Numbered from the stretch's first letter, positions 47,205 to 56,182 are shown. The stretch: DNA of 64,000 nt from an uncultured Collinsella sp. (GCA_905197665.1 CAJJZP010000003.1:1-64000), one strand, 5' to 3'. Notes: generated by a model not told the origin, from the sequence alone. Numbers and translations are program-made.

Positions 47205-47457
47205 GTCTGTCTCCTGTCCTGCTGGTTTTTATATAAGGCTAAGGCAGGTTCCTTGTTGTGTTGCGGAAAAGTTAAAAGATGTATGTAATTGACAAATAAC
47301 ATCAATTTTAAATATCAGATTGATTAATAACGTCACTTTAGCTGCCGTTCATAGGTGAAAAGCGACACGATAGCGATGGTTGGCCGACCACCGCTGAGCA
47401 ACCTCATACATTTATGGTGCCAGCTGGATAGATGGGAAAAGGAATGAAGGAGGAGAT
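47205..47457. promoter_or_regulatory. Divergent control region of the arginine deiminase island
   Basis: A+T-rich region between two divergent genes. TTGACA at 47289-47294 is a candidate -35 box for the transporter gene. ATTGA/TCAAT half-sites recur at 47288-47306 and near 47320, forming an operator-like dyad. The HTH protein encoded at 45295 is a plausible binder. AAGGAGGAG stands just before ATG 47458. Confidence 0.55.
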
Positions 47458-48900
47458 ATGGCAGCGGAAAGTTCGAAAGGCATCAAGCAGTTCAAGGTCC
47501 CGCACGTATATGCGATCATCTTTGCACTTATGGTCATCTTCGCTGTTCTCACGTGGATTGTTCCCTCTGGGTCCTATCAGCGTCAGGAGGTGAACGGTCG
47601 TGAAGTCACTGTCGCAGGTACGTATGAGCAGAGTGAAAAGACATATATTGACGAGGAAACCGGGGATGAAGTAGATCTCAGACAAGGTGTCTTCGATGTT
47701 CTTCAGGCTCCAACGCGCGGTATACAAGAGGCAATTGAGGTCGTTGCATTCATCTTGATTGTGGGCGGTTCGTTTCAGGTTATTACTAAAACGGGCGCTA
47801 TCACGAGCGGAATGGGTCGTGTCGTTCGCCGCTTTAAGAACAAAGACATTCTAATTATTCCTATTGCGATGGTTCTCTTTGCATTGGGCGGAACGAGCTT
47901 TGGCATGGCGGAAGAAACTCTCCCGTTCTTTGCGATCTTCATGCCAATTATGATGGCTATGGGCTTCGACTCGATGACGGCGTTCATGGTCGTGTTCGTT
48001 GGAGCGCGCACGGGTTACATCGCCTCAACGATTAATCCGTTTAATGTTCTCATTGCGCAAGGTATTCTTGGTATTCAGGGCAACCCCCAGCTGTGGCTGC
48101 GTATGATTGCCTGGGTTGTTTTGACCGCCGTTGCAATTACTTGGGTTGTCCTCTATGCACGAAGGGTAAAGAAGAATCCTGAGTCATCGATCACATTTGA
48201 GGATGATATCGCCAAGAAAGTCGAGTTCGCTGCCGATGAATCTGCCCTTGATGCGGAATTTACGGGTCGACAAAAAGGCGTGCTTGCGGTATTTATCGCT
48301 GGAATGTGCCTTATCATCTGGGGACTTGTGACCCAGGGCTGGTATATGAACGAGATTTCTGCGGTCTTTTTGGCCATGGGCTTGTTGGCTGGTGTTATTG
48401 CGGGCTTTAGTCAGGACGTCATCGCTCAGGAATTTGTTGCGGGTATCGCTGACTTTGCTTTCTCGGCAATTGTCGTTGGACTTGCGCGTGGCATCCTTGT
48501 CATTGCCTCTGACGGCATGATCATCGATACCATCCTCAATGCGCTCGCCACTGGTCTGGGCGGCATCCCGGCGGTTCTCTTTACTACGCTTCTTTATGCG
48601 GTTGAGAACCTCCTGGCAATCCTGGTTCCCAGCTCATCTGGCCTTGCAGCACTGACTGCTCCCATTTTTGGACCTTTGACCGAACTCATGGGCCTTAATC
48701 CCGAGGCTGCCGTGTGGGCTCTCTCCATGGGTAGCGCGACGATGTCTTTGATCTGTCCTACTAGCGCCATTCTTGTAGCGGGTTTGGGCGTGTGCAAGAT
48801 CAAGCTTGGCCAGTGGTGGAAGACCGTTTGGAAATTCTTCTTGGTCGTGTCGCTCATCAATATCGTATTCGTAGCAATCTCGGGACTTATTGCCCTGTAG
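47458..48900 (+). CDS. YfcC-family transporter, probable arginine/ornithine exchange
   Basis: 480 residues, about 12 membrane helices, of the YfcC/ArcD-like (DUF401-related) anaerobic C4-dicarboxylate/basic amino acid transporter group. Typical blocks are ALGGTSFGMAEETLPFF near 142 and NLLAILVPSSSGLAALTAP near 385. It is the first gene of an operon with arcA2 and argF, which makes arginine import with ornithine export the likely role. Substrate is inferred from context only. Confidence 0.82.
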   Translation: MAAESSKGIKQFKVPHVYAIIFALMVIFAVLTWIVPSGSYQRQEVNGREVTVAGTYEQSEKTYIDEETGDEVDLRQGVFDVLQAPTRGIQEAIEVVAFILIVGGSFQVITKTGAITSGMGRVVRRFKNKDILIIPIAMVLFALGGTSFGMAEETLPFFAIFMPIMMAMGFDSMTAFMVVFVGARTGYIASTINPFNVLIAQGILGIQGNPQLWLRMIAWVVLTAVAITWVVLYARRVKKNPESSITFEDDIAKKVEFAADESALDAEFTGRQKGVLAVFIAGMCLIIWGLVTQGWYMNEISAVFLAMGLLAGVIAGFSQDVIAQEFVAGIADFAFSAIVVGLARGILVIASDGMIIDTILNALATGLGGIPAVLFTTLLYAVENLLAILVPSSSGLAALTAPIFGPLTELMGLNPEAAVWALSMGSATMSLICPTSAILVAGLGVCKIKLGQWWKTVWKFFLVVSLINIVFVAISGLIAL

Positions 48901-48928
48901 GTTTCATGGCTGAAATGGAGTAACAGGA

Positions 48929-50173
48929 ATGCCTAAAGGACTGAATGTACACAGCGAGATTGGTAAGCTCAAGAAAGTTGTGCTTCACCGCCCCGGTCGT
49001 GACCTTGTGAACGTAAAGGCAGAAGAGTTCGAGGATGTCTGGATTCACGACTGTTTCTATCTTGATGTGGCTCAAAAGGAGCATGATGCCTTTGCGGATC
49101 TTCTGAGGAGCGAAGGTGTTGAAGTTCTCTATATGGAGAAACTCGTTGCTGAAGCGCTGGATGCATGCCCCTCGGCTCGCGCTGAGTTTACCGATACATT
49201 TATGGCTGAGAGCGGAATTGTCAATCCTATGCTTGAGCAGGCTGTTCGTGAAAAGCTCGACGCTATTTCAGATTCGTATCAGTTTGTACTTGAGGCTATG
49301 GGGGGGTATCGTTATCGTGACCTTGAGCTGCCTCGCGTCTCGACTACGCTTAGCATGATGGATAATGAGGATGCGAAGCCCGATGATTTGGTGTTGAAGC
49401 CTCTTCCGAGTTCATATTTCTCTCGCGATCCTCTTGCTTCTGTGGGCAAAGGCGTTCTGCTTCACCATATGTATTGGAAACAGCGAGATCGTGAAGTGCC
49501 CTTCTATGAAGCGATTTTCAAATACCATCCCGATTATGCAGGGACTCCGATTTGGTACGACCATAAGAATCCCTGGCATATCGAGGGCGGTGATGTGCTT
49601 AACATTAACGCTCATACCTTGGCTATTGGAATTAGCCAGCGAACTGAGGCGGCTGCGATTGAGGAGCTTGCAAAGAATTTGTTCTGGGGATCTGGGAATT
49701 CTGAGATCGATACCGTTTACGCTATTAAAATCCCCAACGGCTATGCTTACATGCATCTTGACACCGTTTGCACCATGGTGGATTTCGATAAGTTTACAGT
49801 TTATCCCGGTATTTTTGAGACCCTTCGTGTTTATCGTCTGACTCGTGGTGACTCTGAGGGAATGGTCGCTGTTCAAGAGATTGATGACACGCTTGAGCAT
49901 ATTCTTGAAATGGCTACTGGCGTGGAGAAGGTGCAGCTTATTGAGTGCGGTGCCGGCGATATGGTTGAGGCGTCTCGCGAGCAGTGGAACGACGGGTCGA
50001 ACACTCTTGCCGTTGCTCCTGGTAAAGTCTGTGTTTACGAGCGCAATGTTGTCACAAATGATGAGCTCTACAAGAACGGTTTGGAACTTTTGGTCGTTCC
50101 CTCCGAGGAACTGTCCCGCGGTCGTGGCGGCCCGCGCTGCATGAGCATGCCCTTCTGGCGCGAAGATATTTAG
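48929..50173 (+). CDS. arcA: Arginine deiminase
   Basis: 414 residues with all active-site blocks: FSRDP near 165, HIEGGD near 218, HLDT near 275 and Cys404 in RGRGGPRCMSMP, including Arg399. It is the canonical copy compared with the paralogue at 45954-47204. It lies between the transporter gene and the ornithine carbamoyltransferase gene on one transcript. Together they would turn arginine to ornithine and carbamoyl phosphate. No carbamate kinase (arcC) is in the window, so ATP recovery must use a gene elsewhere. Confidence 0.95.
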   Translation: MPKGLNVHSEIGKLKKVVLHRPGRDLVNVKAEEFEDVWIHDCFYLDVAQKEHDAFADLLRSEGVEVLYMEKLVAEALDACPSARAEFTDTFMAESGIVNPMLEQAVREKLDAISDSYQFVLEAMGGYRYRDLELPRVSTTLSMMDNEDAKPDDLVLKPLPSSYFSRDPLASVGKGVLLHHMYWKQRDREVPFYEAIFKYHPDYAGTPIWYDHKNPWHIEGGDVLNINAHTLAIGISQRTEAAAIEELAKNLFWGSGNSEIDTVYAIKIPNGYAYMHLDTVCTMVDFDKFTVYPGIFETLRVYRLTRGDSEGMVAVQEIDDTLEHILEMATGVEKVQLIECGAGDMVEASREQWNDGSNTLAVAPGKVCVYERNVVTNDELYKNGLELLVVPSEELSRGRGGPRCMSMPFWREDI

Positions 50174-50205
50174 TTGCAAATCCACTGTGATAGGAGATGG
50201 CGAAT

Positions 50206-51216
50206 ATGGGTGTTAATATCGCTGGTCGCAGTTTTCTGAAGCTGCTTGATTACACGACGGAAGAGATTGAGTATCTGCTTGAGCTTTCTGCTAACTTCAA
50301 AAGCATGAAGCGTGCCGGTGTTCCGCATAAATACCTTGAAGGCAAGAATATTGTTTTGCTATTTGAGAAGACTTCCACGCGTACTCGCTGCGCCTTCGAA
50401 GTTGGTGCACTTGACCTTGGCATGGGTGTAACTTATTTGGATCCGGGCTCGTCCCAGATGGGCAAAAAGGAGTCGATTGAGGACACGGCTCGCGTCCTTG
50501 GCCGCATGTATGACGGAATTGAATACCGCGGCTTTGAACAGGCGAAGGTTGAGGAGCTTGCTGCAAAAGCTGGGGTTCCCGTTTGGAATGGGCTGACTAC
50601 TGAATTCCACCCGACTCAAGTGCTTGCCGATATTCTGACCATGCGTGAAGAGTTTGGAGAGATTAAGGGCAGGAAACTTACATTTTTTGGTAAGGCGGCC
50701 GGAAACGTCGCCGATTCGCTCATGGTCATTTGCGCTAAGCTCGGCATTAACTACTGTTCTTGCGGCCCAATCGGGGGAAATTCGGAGGGGGCTACATCCT
50801 ATGATCCTGAACTCCTTGCAGAATGTAGTCGTATTGCGGCCGAGCATGGATCGACGATTACCATTACAGAGGATATTGAGGAAGGCGCTCGTGATGCCGA
50901 TGTAATTTACACGGATGTTTGGGTTGGCATGGGTCAGCCCGCAGAGCTGTGGGAAAGCCGCATTAAGCTCATGTCGCCGTATCGTGTGACCGCTGAGGTG
51001 ATGTCTATGGCAAAGCCCGAGGCAATTTTCCTCCACTGCCTTCCGAGCTTTCACGATACTAATACTACTGTTGGTGCCGAAATTGCTGAGAAGTTTGGAG
51101 TCACCGAAATGGAAGTCACGGACGAGGTTTTTGAGTCCGATAAGTCTCGTGTTTTCCAAGAAGCGGAGAATCGCATGCATACGATTAAGGCGGTGATGTA
51201 CGCAACGCTTAAGTAG
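50206..51216 (+). CDS. Ornithine carbamoyltransferase
   Basis: About 336 residues. Carbamoyl-phosphate-binding STRTR near 58, HPTQ near 139 and the catalytic HCLP near 276 are intact. ATG 50206 is preferred because AGGAG abuts the alternative ATG 50197, leaving no spacing. Placement after arcA favours the catabolic (ArcB) direction, splitting citrulline into ornithine and carbamoyl phosphate, but the anabolic (ArgF) role cannot be excluded from sequence. Confidence 0.93.
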   Translation: MGVNIAGRSFLKLLDYTTEEIEYLLELSANFKSMKRAGVPHKYLEGKNIVLLFEKTSTRTRCAFEVGALDLGMGVTYLDPGSSQMGKKESIEDTARVLGRMYDGIEYRGFEQAKVEELAAKAGVPVWNGLTTEFHPTQVLADILTMREEFGEIKGRKLTFFGKAAGNVADSLMVICAKLGINYCSCGPIGGNSEGATSYDPELLAECSRIAAEHGSTITITEDIEEGARDADVIYTDVWVGMGQPAELWESRIKLMSPYRVTAEVMSMAKPEAIFLHCLPSFHDTNTTVGAEIAEKFGVTEMEVTDEVFESDKSRVFQEAENRMHTIKAVMYATLK

Positions 51217-51301
51217 CGGGGCGTTGAGAAAACAGTCGCAAATCTGTTTGCCATACTATATTTCTCTCAACAAGCTGATAGGATACAGGGGAGAATGATG
51301 C

Positions 51302-51336
51302 GCGCGTCAGTCGATTTTTTCGACTGACGCGCTTTG
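51302..51336 (+). terminator. Terminator of the arc operon
   Basis: Arms GCGCGTCAGTCGA and TCGACTGACGCGC (13 bp, perfect) with a T loop, then TTTG. The queA ribosome-binding site follows closely. Confidence 0.75.
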
Positions 51337-51350
51337 TGAAAGAGGCAAAG

Positions 51351-52562
51351 ATGCGTACCGATGATTTTGACTACAACCTTCCTGAGGAACTGATTGCCCA
51401 GGCTCCTGCCGAGCCGCGCGACTCCTGCCGCCTGCTGGTGGTGGATCGCAAAGGCTCCCAGGCGGGGAAGCCGCTGGAGCACGGCGGTACCGTTGAGCAC
51501 CGCATCTTCCGCGACATCATCGACTATATCGAGCCGGGCGATGTGCTCGTCATCAACAAGACGCGTGTGATGCCGGCCCGCCTGATCGGTCGCAAAGCCG
51601 GCTCGGGTGGCGTGGTCGAGACGCTGCTGCTCAAGCGCCGTGAGGATGTTGACCCGCTGGGCCACGTTTGGGAGTGCCTGGTCAAGCCGGGTAAGCGCCT
51701 GAAGCCCGGTGCTCAGATTGAGTATCGCGCCGGTGGCGCCCATGCGCCCGAGGGGGCTCCCGTGGTGCTGACGGCCGAGGTCATCGACTTTGTCACCGAT
51801 AGCCGCGGAGGCCGTCTGGTGCGCTTTGAGCCGGCCGGCTGCAATGCCGCCGGCGAGCCGCGCACGCTCGACGAGGCCATTCATGCTGCCGGTCACGTGC
51901 CGCTGCCGCCCTACATTACCGATTACGAGGGCGATCCCGAGAAGTACCAGACCGTCTACGCCATGAAGGAGGAGCACTCGGCTGCCGCTCCCACGGCGGG
52001 TCTGCACTTTACGCCCGAGCTTATGGCTGCCATCGAGGCCAAGGGTGCCAAGTTTGCCGCCGTCGAACTCGAGGTGGGCATCGATACCTTCCGTCTGGTG
52101 GAGGAGGACGACCCCACGCAGCACGTGATGCACACCGAGCGCTACCACGTGTCGCAGGAGGTTGTCGACGCCGTGCATAAGGCTAAGGCCGAGGGACACC
52201 GCGTGATTGCTGTCGGTACCACCGCAGTGCGCTCGCTCGAGAGCGCCTTTGACGCTGAGGCACCGGTGTCCGATCCGGCCGTGACGGCGCGCTATTTTGA
52301 GGGCCGCGAGGACGGGGCCGATACACTTGGCCGCGGTGACATCGTGGTGCGCGAGAACGCCACGACGCAGCTCTACCTCATGCCCGGATCGACCTATCAC
52401 GTGGTCGACGCGCTGATCACAAACTTCCACGTGCCGCGCTCCACGCTCATGATGCTCGTGAGCGCGCTTGCCACCCGCGACCAGATCATGGATGCCTACG
52501 CCGCTGCTATCGAAGAGCGCTACCGCTTCTTCAGCTTTGGCGACGCAATGCTCATTTTGTAG
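51351..52562 (+). CDS. queA: S-adenosylmethionine:tRNA ribosyltransferase-isomerase QueA
   Basis: About 403 residues, transferring the ribose part of SAM to preQ1 in tRNA to give epoxyqueuosine. The N-terminus DFDYNLPEELIAQAP and the block VINKTRVMPARL near 68 are diagnostic, and AAPTAGLHFTPEL near 215 is the family signature. ATG 51351 follows AGAGGC. It acts between Tgt (56183) and QueH (44653). The TAG stop codon shares its G with the first base of a structured repeat. Confidence 0.95.
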   Translation: MRTDDFDYNLPEELIAQAPAEPRDSCRLLVVDRKGSQAGKPLEHGGTVEHRIFRDIIDYIEPGDVLVINKTRVMPARLIGRKAGSGGVVETLLLKRREDVDPLGHVWECLVKPGKRLKPGAQIEYRAGGAHAPEGAPVVLTAEVIDFVTDSRGGRLVRFEPAGCNAAGEPRTLDEAIHAAGHVPLPPYITDYEGDPEKYQTVYAMKEEHSAAAPTAGLHFTPELMAAIEAKGAKFAAVELEVGIDTFRLVEEDDPTQHVMHTERYHVSQEVVDAVHKAKAEGHRVIAVGTTAVRSLESAFDAEAPVSDPAVTARYFEGREDGADTLGRGDIVVRENATTQLYLMPGSTYHVVDALITNFHVPRSTLMMLVSALATRDQIMDAYAAAIEERYRFFSFGDAMLIL

Positions 52563-52742
52563 GTTACGCGGTTCTACGAACCGCGTAACCACTTGACGCT
52601 GCAAACCCGCCAGAGCGGCAATCTGCCTTTCAACTTCGGCGGCATGACCAAAAGGTCAATGCCGCCTTGTTTCAAGGCACCTTGCTCGCTCTGGCGGGTT
52701 TTCGCTGACTTCGCCAAAACATTGGCGTTGCCGTGGTTCAAC
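52562..52742 (+). repeat. Structured 3' element, copy 2
   Basis: Begins on the last base of the queA stop codon. P1: GGTTACGCGGTT / AACCGCGTAACC. GACGCTGC follows. P2: AAACCCGCCAGAGCG (52603-52617) with CGCTCTGGCGGGTTT (52687-52701), 15 bp perfect. P3: GGCGGCATGACC / GGTCAATGCCGCC with an AAAA loop (52638-52666). The 3' consensus is interrupted by an extra small hairpin CGCCAA/TTGGCG before TTCAACCTG. Confidence 0.75.
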
Positions 52743-52794
52743 CTGCCAACAAGGGACAGGTTTATTTTGGCAGGTTTTATCTGGGCAAACGTTG
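52739..52794 (+). repeat. GGGACAGG-loop hairpin repeat, copy 1
   Basis: Stem AACCTGCCAA / TTGGCAGGTT with the loop carrying GGGACAGGTTTATT, then TTTTATCTGGGCAAACG. The same ~55-base sequence occurs in inverse orientation at 62765-62820. Confidence 0.8.
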
Positions 52795-52804
52795 TTGGTG
52801 CAAT

Positions 52805-52852
52805 GGGGACAGGTTTATATGCACCAAGTTGGTGCAAAGTAGCCTGACCCCT
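52805..52852. repeat. REP-like imperfect hairpin
   Basis: GGGGACAGG at one end and CCTGACCCC at the other pair imperfectly around the perfect inner stem GCACCAA/TTGGTGC. It resembles palindromic units associated with REP-type sequences. No REP-associated transposase is nearby. Confidence 0.5.
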
Positions 52853-52863
52853 TTGCACCAATC

Positions 52864-52933
52864 AAAAAGTTGCGGTGAGATAGTGCTTGAATTGGCCTTT
52901 TTGAGGGCTAAACAGGAACTATCTCACCGCAAC
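52864..52933 (-). terminator. Long-stem terminator of the coiled-coil gene
   Basis: Arms GTTGCGGTGAGATAGT (52869-52884) and ACTATCTCACCGCAAC (52918-52933), 16 bp perfect, with a 33-base loop. On the minus strand TTTTT follows. The arm resembles the repeats flanking the helicase gene. Confidence 0.65.
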
Positions 52934-52960
52934 TGCGTTGGGTTGTTTTTGGCAACCGGC

Positions 52961-54724
52961 TTACTTGCTCGCGAACAGCCAGATTGCGATGATCACCAGG
53001 ATTGCGGCGATGATGCAGGCGATGGCTCCGGTGAATTTGACGCGTGAGTCGCGGGTTCGCTTGCGCACGTCGTCTTCGGCGGCCTCAAGTTGGGCAACTT
53101 CGCGCTCGGTCTCGGTATGCTCGGCCTTGTCGCGTGCCAAGGACCCGGCGAGCGATTCGGTGATCTCGGGATGGTCGTGCACCTCGGTCGCCTGCTCGAT
53201 AATCGACTGCGCATGCGCGGCATCTGCCCGGGCGTTTGCGATGGCCTGCTCTTGCTCGCGGCGTGCCTTGTCCTGCGTGGTGATCTTTTCGCGCAGCTCG
53301 CGCTGGCGCGTCGCGGCGGCAGTTTTTGCGGACTGCAGCTCGTCGCGTGCGGCATCTGCCTCGGCCGTTATGGCCTGGTGCGCGCGTTTAGCGTCGGCGA
53401 TGGGGGCCTGTGCCTGCTCGACGGCCTGCTCGGCGGCGGCAAGTGAATGCTCAAGATCGGCGGTCACGCGCGGAATGTCTTCCTCGGCCTTGCGGAGGGC
53501 GTCGGCAGCGTCGGAGATTTGCATAGACAACTCGCTGGTGCGCACGGTGTAATTGGCGGGATTTGCCGAAGGGTTGCGCTGCAGCTCGGCATACTCGCGA
53601 CGTAAGGTCTCGAGCTGTGCGCGCGTAGCATCGGCAGTTTGTCGTGCGGCGGCGACACCGGTATCGCGCTCAGCCTTCACTTTGTCGCGGATGCGCTTGG
53701 AATCTTCGAGTCGACGAACTAGGCGGTTGCCGGTCTCGCGTGAACTCGCCTCGCGGGCTTCCACGGCGTCGAGTGCAGCCTTCAGGCGGAGCTCGGTCGC
53801 ATCGTCCTCTGCCTTCATTTGCTCGAGCTGGCCCTTGAGCTCCGTCGCTTTGGCGGCATGGGCGTCACGGTCAACTTCAGCTGCCGCAGCGGTCTTTTGT
53901 GCCGTGGCGATTGCTTGGCGCTGGTCGGCGATGATCTGATCGTAGCGGCCTGCGATGTCCTGGCGCGTCTCGAGCTCCTCTGACTGGTCGGCGATGCGCT
54001 GCTCAAGCTCGGACAGGTGGGTGCGGGCATCGGCGAGTGCCTTCTTGGCGGCGTTCATTTCGCGCATGGCCGACGCGCCCTGGGCGATAAAAGTGCCCAC
54101 GGCGTTAGCGGTGTTTGAGACGGCGCTCCCCAGGTCGCGGCTCGTGGCGGGGGCATGCGTGGTGGTCGGGTGCGCGGCTTCGGCGGCATTCGTATCGGCA
54201 GTCTGCGGCGTGGCGATATTGCCGGTGCCGCCTTCGATCACGGAAAAGCCCGCTGCGTGCGGGTCGACCGCGTCGGTGCCGATCGTGGGGTGCTCGAGTT
54301 GCAGGAACGAGGGCATGGTGCTGCCCTGGTCGGCAACCGGGGTCTCGCCGGGTACAAAGGTCGAGGCGGCCTCGGCAGCCTCTTCCTCTTCGGCGTCAAC
54401 GTCGGCATCGGCGACAGCATCCTTCATCGCTTTGACGGCATCCATCATGGAGTCCATGACGGCGTCGAGCTCTTCTTCCGAAGACACCTCGATGGGGCCC
54501 GCTGCTTGCGGAGCGGCGTCCTTTTCGGGGGCGTCGTCCTGAGCGGCCGAATCGTCGTTTTGCTCGTCGGCATCTTCGGCCGCAGGGATTTCCGTCGCAG
54601 CGCCGTTATCCAGAGTGGCGTCGTCGATGTCGGTATCATTGCAGGTCGCAGCGTCAGTATCTGCGGCGACGTCTGCTGAATCATCAATATGCTGTTGAGT
54701 CTGGGGGTCCAGCTCGTCTGTCAT
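52961..54724 (-). CDS. Tail-anchored coiled-coil protein
   Basis: 587 residues of unknown function. The first ~220 residues are acidic and low-complexity. A long coiled coil rich in Ala/Glu/Gln/Arg/Asp fills about 225-550 (KALADARTHLSELEQRIADQ near 235). A single membrane helix ends the protein (ACIIAAILVIIAIWLFASK, about 568-586). The start at 54724 is preferred with AGGAG nine bases upstream. It looks like a cytoplasmic filament or scaffold held to the membrane by its C-terminus; no enzyme domain is seen. Confidence 0.7.
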   Translation of the reverse strand: MTDELDPQTQQHIDDSADVAADTDAATCNDTDIDDATLDNGAATEIPAAEDADEQNDDSAAQDDAPEKDAAPQAAGPIEVSSEEELDAVMDSMMDAVKAMKDAVADADVDAEEEEAAEAASTFVPGETPVADQGSTMPSFLQLEHPTIGTDAVDPHAAGFSVIEGGTGNIATPQTADTNAAEAAHPTTTHAPATSRDLGSAVSNTANAVGTFIAQGASAMREMNAAKKALADARTHLSELEQRIADQSEELETRQDIAGRYDQIIADQRQAIATAQKTAAAAEVDRDAHAAKATELKGQLEQMKAEDDATELRLKAALDAVEAREASSRETGNRLVRRLEDSKRIRDKVKAERDTGVAAARQTADATRAQLETLRREYAELQRNPSANPANYTVRTSELSMQISDAADALRKAEEDIPRVTADLEHSLAAAEQAVEQAQAPIADAKRAHQAITAEADAARDELQSAKTAAATRQRELREKITTQDKARREQEQAIANARADAAHAQSIIEQATEVHDHPEITESLAGSLARDKAEHTETEREVAQLEAAEDDVRKRTRDSRVKFTGAIACIIAAILVIIAIWLFASK

Positions 54725-55018
54725 AGGCATGTGCTCCTCATCGTTGTTCGTCACCCTATGATAAAGTCTCGCGCCGACATCCCGCGCGCCGCAGCAAAGT
54801 TCCAAAACGTGTTCGATGGCTCGTGTCGATAGCAAAAATTCGGCCACTTTATCCAGTTTGTACTTGACAATCCCTTCGCCGAAAGACGTTATGCCGTTCG
54901 CCTACCGAGGCCTTTTCTATTCACTTGAACACGCTAAAGTTGCATTTCAGCTTTTGGCGCGTGAAGTTGGATGCGCGCAGTCGACGGGCGGGCCCGTCGC
55001 GATTTGAAAGGACTTCGT
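54725..55018. other. Divergent intergenic region before the SDR gene
   Basis: TTGACA at 54864-54869 and TTATGC at 54889-54894 could be a promoter with a long 19-base spacer. GAAAGGA stands before ATG 55019. No gene is seen. Confidence 0.35.
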
Positions 55019-55819
55019 ATGGGACTTTTCACTGGTAAGACCGTGATCGTTACCGGCGGCGGCAAGGCCACGCTCAAGGACGGCTCCGCTGGATCCATCG
55101 GCTACGGCATCGATATCGCCTTTGCCAAGGAGGGCGCGAACCTCGTCATCACCGGCCGCAACGTCGCCAAGCTCGAGGCCGCCAAGGAGTCTCTCGAGGC
55201 TGAGTACGGCGTCAAGGTTCTTCCTGTTCAGGCCGATGTCTCCGCCGGCCAGGACAACGAGGCCGTCGTGCAGAACGTTATCGACAAGGCGATTGAGGAG
55301 TTCGGTCGCATCGACGCCGTCGTTAACAACGCTCAGGCCAGCGCCTCGGGTGTGACCATCGCTGACCATACTATGGACCAGTTCAACCTGGCCATTTACT
55401 CCGGCTTGTATGCCACCTACCTGTACATGCAGAAGGCCTATCCGCACCTGAAGGAGACCAAGGGTTCCGTGGTCAACTTTGCTTCGGGCGCCGGCCTGTT
55501 TGGCAACTATGGCCAGTGCAGCTATGCTGCCGCCAAGGAGGGCATCCGCGGCCTGACTCGCGTCGCCGCCAACGAGTGGGGCAAGGACGGCATCAACGTC
55601 AACATCGTTTGCCCGCTTGCCTGGACTGCTGCGCTCGAGAACTTCCAGGATGCCTATCCCGAGGCGTTCAAGGCCAACGTCCACATGCCGCCGGCGGGCC
55701 ACTACGGCGACGTCGAGAAGGAAATCGGCCGCGTGGTCGTTCAGCTCTGCGGCCCCGACTTTAAGTACATGAACGGCGAGACCGTCACCCTCGAGGGTGG
55801 CATGGGCCAGCGTCCGTAG
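55019..55819 (+). CDS. Short-chain dehydrogenase/reductase
   Basis: 266 residues, SDR fold. The cofactor loop is unusual: TGGGKATLKDGSAGSIGYG holds a longer insert than the usual TGxxxGxG. NNAQAS near 100 and the catalytic Ser in FASGAG with Tyr and Lys in SYAAAKEG near 170 are present. C-terminal VTLEGGMGQ is typical. Bile-acid hydroxysteroid dehydrogenases of gut Collinsella also belong to this superfamily, but nothing here proves that substrate. ATG 55019 follows GAAAGGA. A structured element directly follows the stop. Confidence 0.85.
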   Translation: MGLFTGKTVIVTGGGKATLKDGSAGSIGYGIDIAFAKEGANLVITGRNVAKLEAAKESLEAEYGVKVLPVQADVSAGQDNEAVVQNVIDKAIEEFGRIDAVVNNAQASASGVTIADHTMDQFNLAIYSGLYATYLYMQKAYPHLKETKGSVVNFASGAGLFGNYGQCSYAAAKEGIRGLTRVAANEWGKDGINVNIVCPLAWTAALENFQDAYPEAFKANVHMPPAGHYGDVEKEIGRVVVQLCGPDFKYMNGETVTLEGGMGQRP

Positions 55820-55982
55820 GGGTTACGGCGTTTTGCCAAACGCCGTAACGGGCCGACGCTGCGCGGGCCGCATTTGGACAATCTGACGTTCAACTTCAAG
55901 GGCGCGACCAGAAGGTCAGCGCCCTTTCGTTTCACGTCACCTTGTCTCAAATGCAGCCCGCTCGCTGACTTATGCTCAACCT
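55820..55982 (+). repeat. Structured 3' element, copy 3
   Basis: Starts at the SDR stop codon. P1: GTTACGGCGTTT / AAACGCCGTAAC. GACGCTGC follows. P2: GCGGGCCGCATTTG (55863-55876) with CAAATGCAGCCCGC (55948-55961), with the same C/A mismatch position as copy 1. P3: GGGCGCGACC / GGTCAGCGCCC with an AGAA loop (55898-55926). The 3' end CTCGCTGACTTATGCTCAACC is identical to copy 1. Confidence 0.75.
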
Positions 55983-55993
55983 GCGGCGCCATT

Positions 55994-56060
55994 TTGCTTG
56001 AAGGTACCTTGCTCGCCCTGGCGGGTTTTCGCTGTCGGTGCCATAACATCGGCATTTGTG
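55994..56060 (+). repeat. Partial 3' half of the structured element
   Basis: CTTGAAGGTACCTTGCTCGC and CTGGCGGGTTTTCGCTG closely match the 3' half of copy 2 (52672-52707), while the 5' half is missing. It shows the family can be broken and duplicated. Confidence 0.65.
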
Positions 56061-56182
56061 TTGTTGGTAGAAGGCCTCTCATGGGTAGTCATTTAATGCA
56101 CTAGTTTCTGTCGAGTCGGTGCGGTTTGCTGGTTGCTCGTATAATGGTCTGCGTATGAACCGCAACCAAGGAGTTCCAGTTT

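Larger units (their letters stand above)
52563..52960. other. Repeat-filled intergenic region after queA
   Basis: About 400 bases without a gene, holding four successive repeat or hairpin units: the structured 3' element, the GGGACAGG hairpin, a REP-like hairpin and the terminator-like long stem of the coiled-coil gene. Confidence 0.7.
55820..56182. other. Repeat-containing region between SDR gene and tgt
   Basis: Structured element copy 3, then a partial 3' half of the same family at 55994-56060. The remaining ~120 bases should hold the tgt promoter; AAGGAG stands 12 bases upstream of the ATG. Confidence 0.5.

Noticed and set aside
47458..48900. Naming the transporter arcD
   Set aside because: It belongs to the YfcC-type family rather than being a sure arginine/ornithine antiporter; the arginine role rests on neighbours only.
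55019..55819. Calling the SDR a bile-acid 7-beta- or 3-alpha-hydroxysteroid dehydrogenase
   Set aside because: Only general SDR motifs are visible, and the sequence does not resemble the Collinsella 7-beta enzyme as I know it; substrate cannot be inferred.
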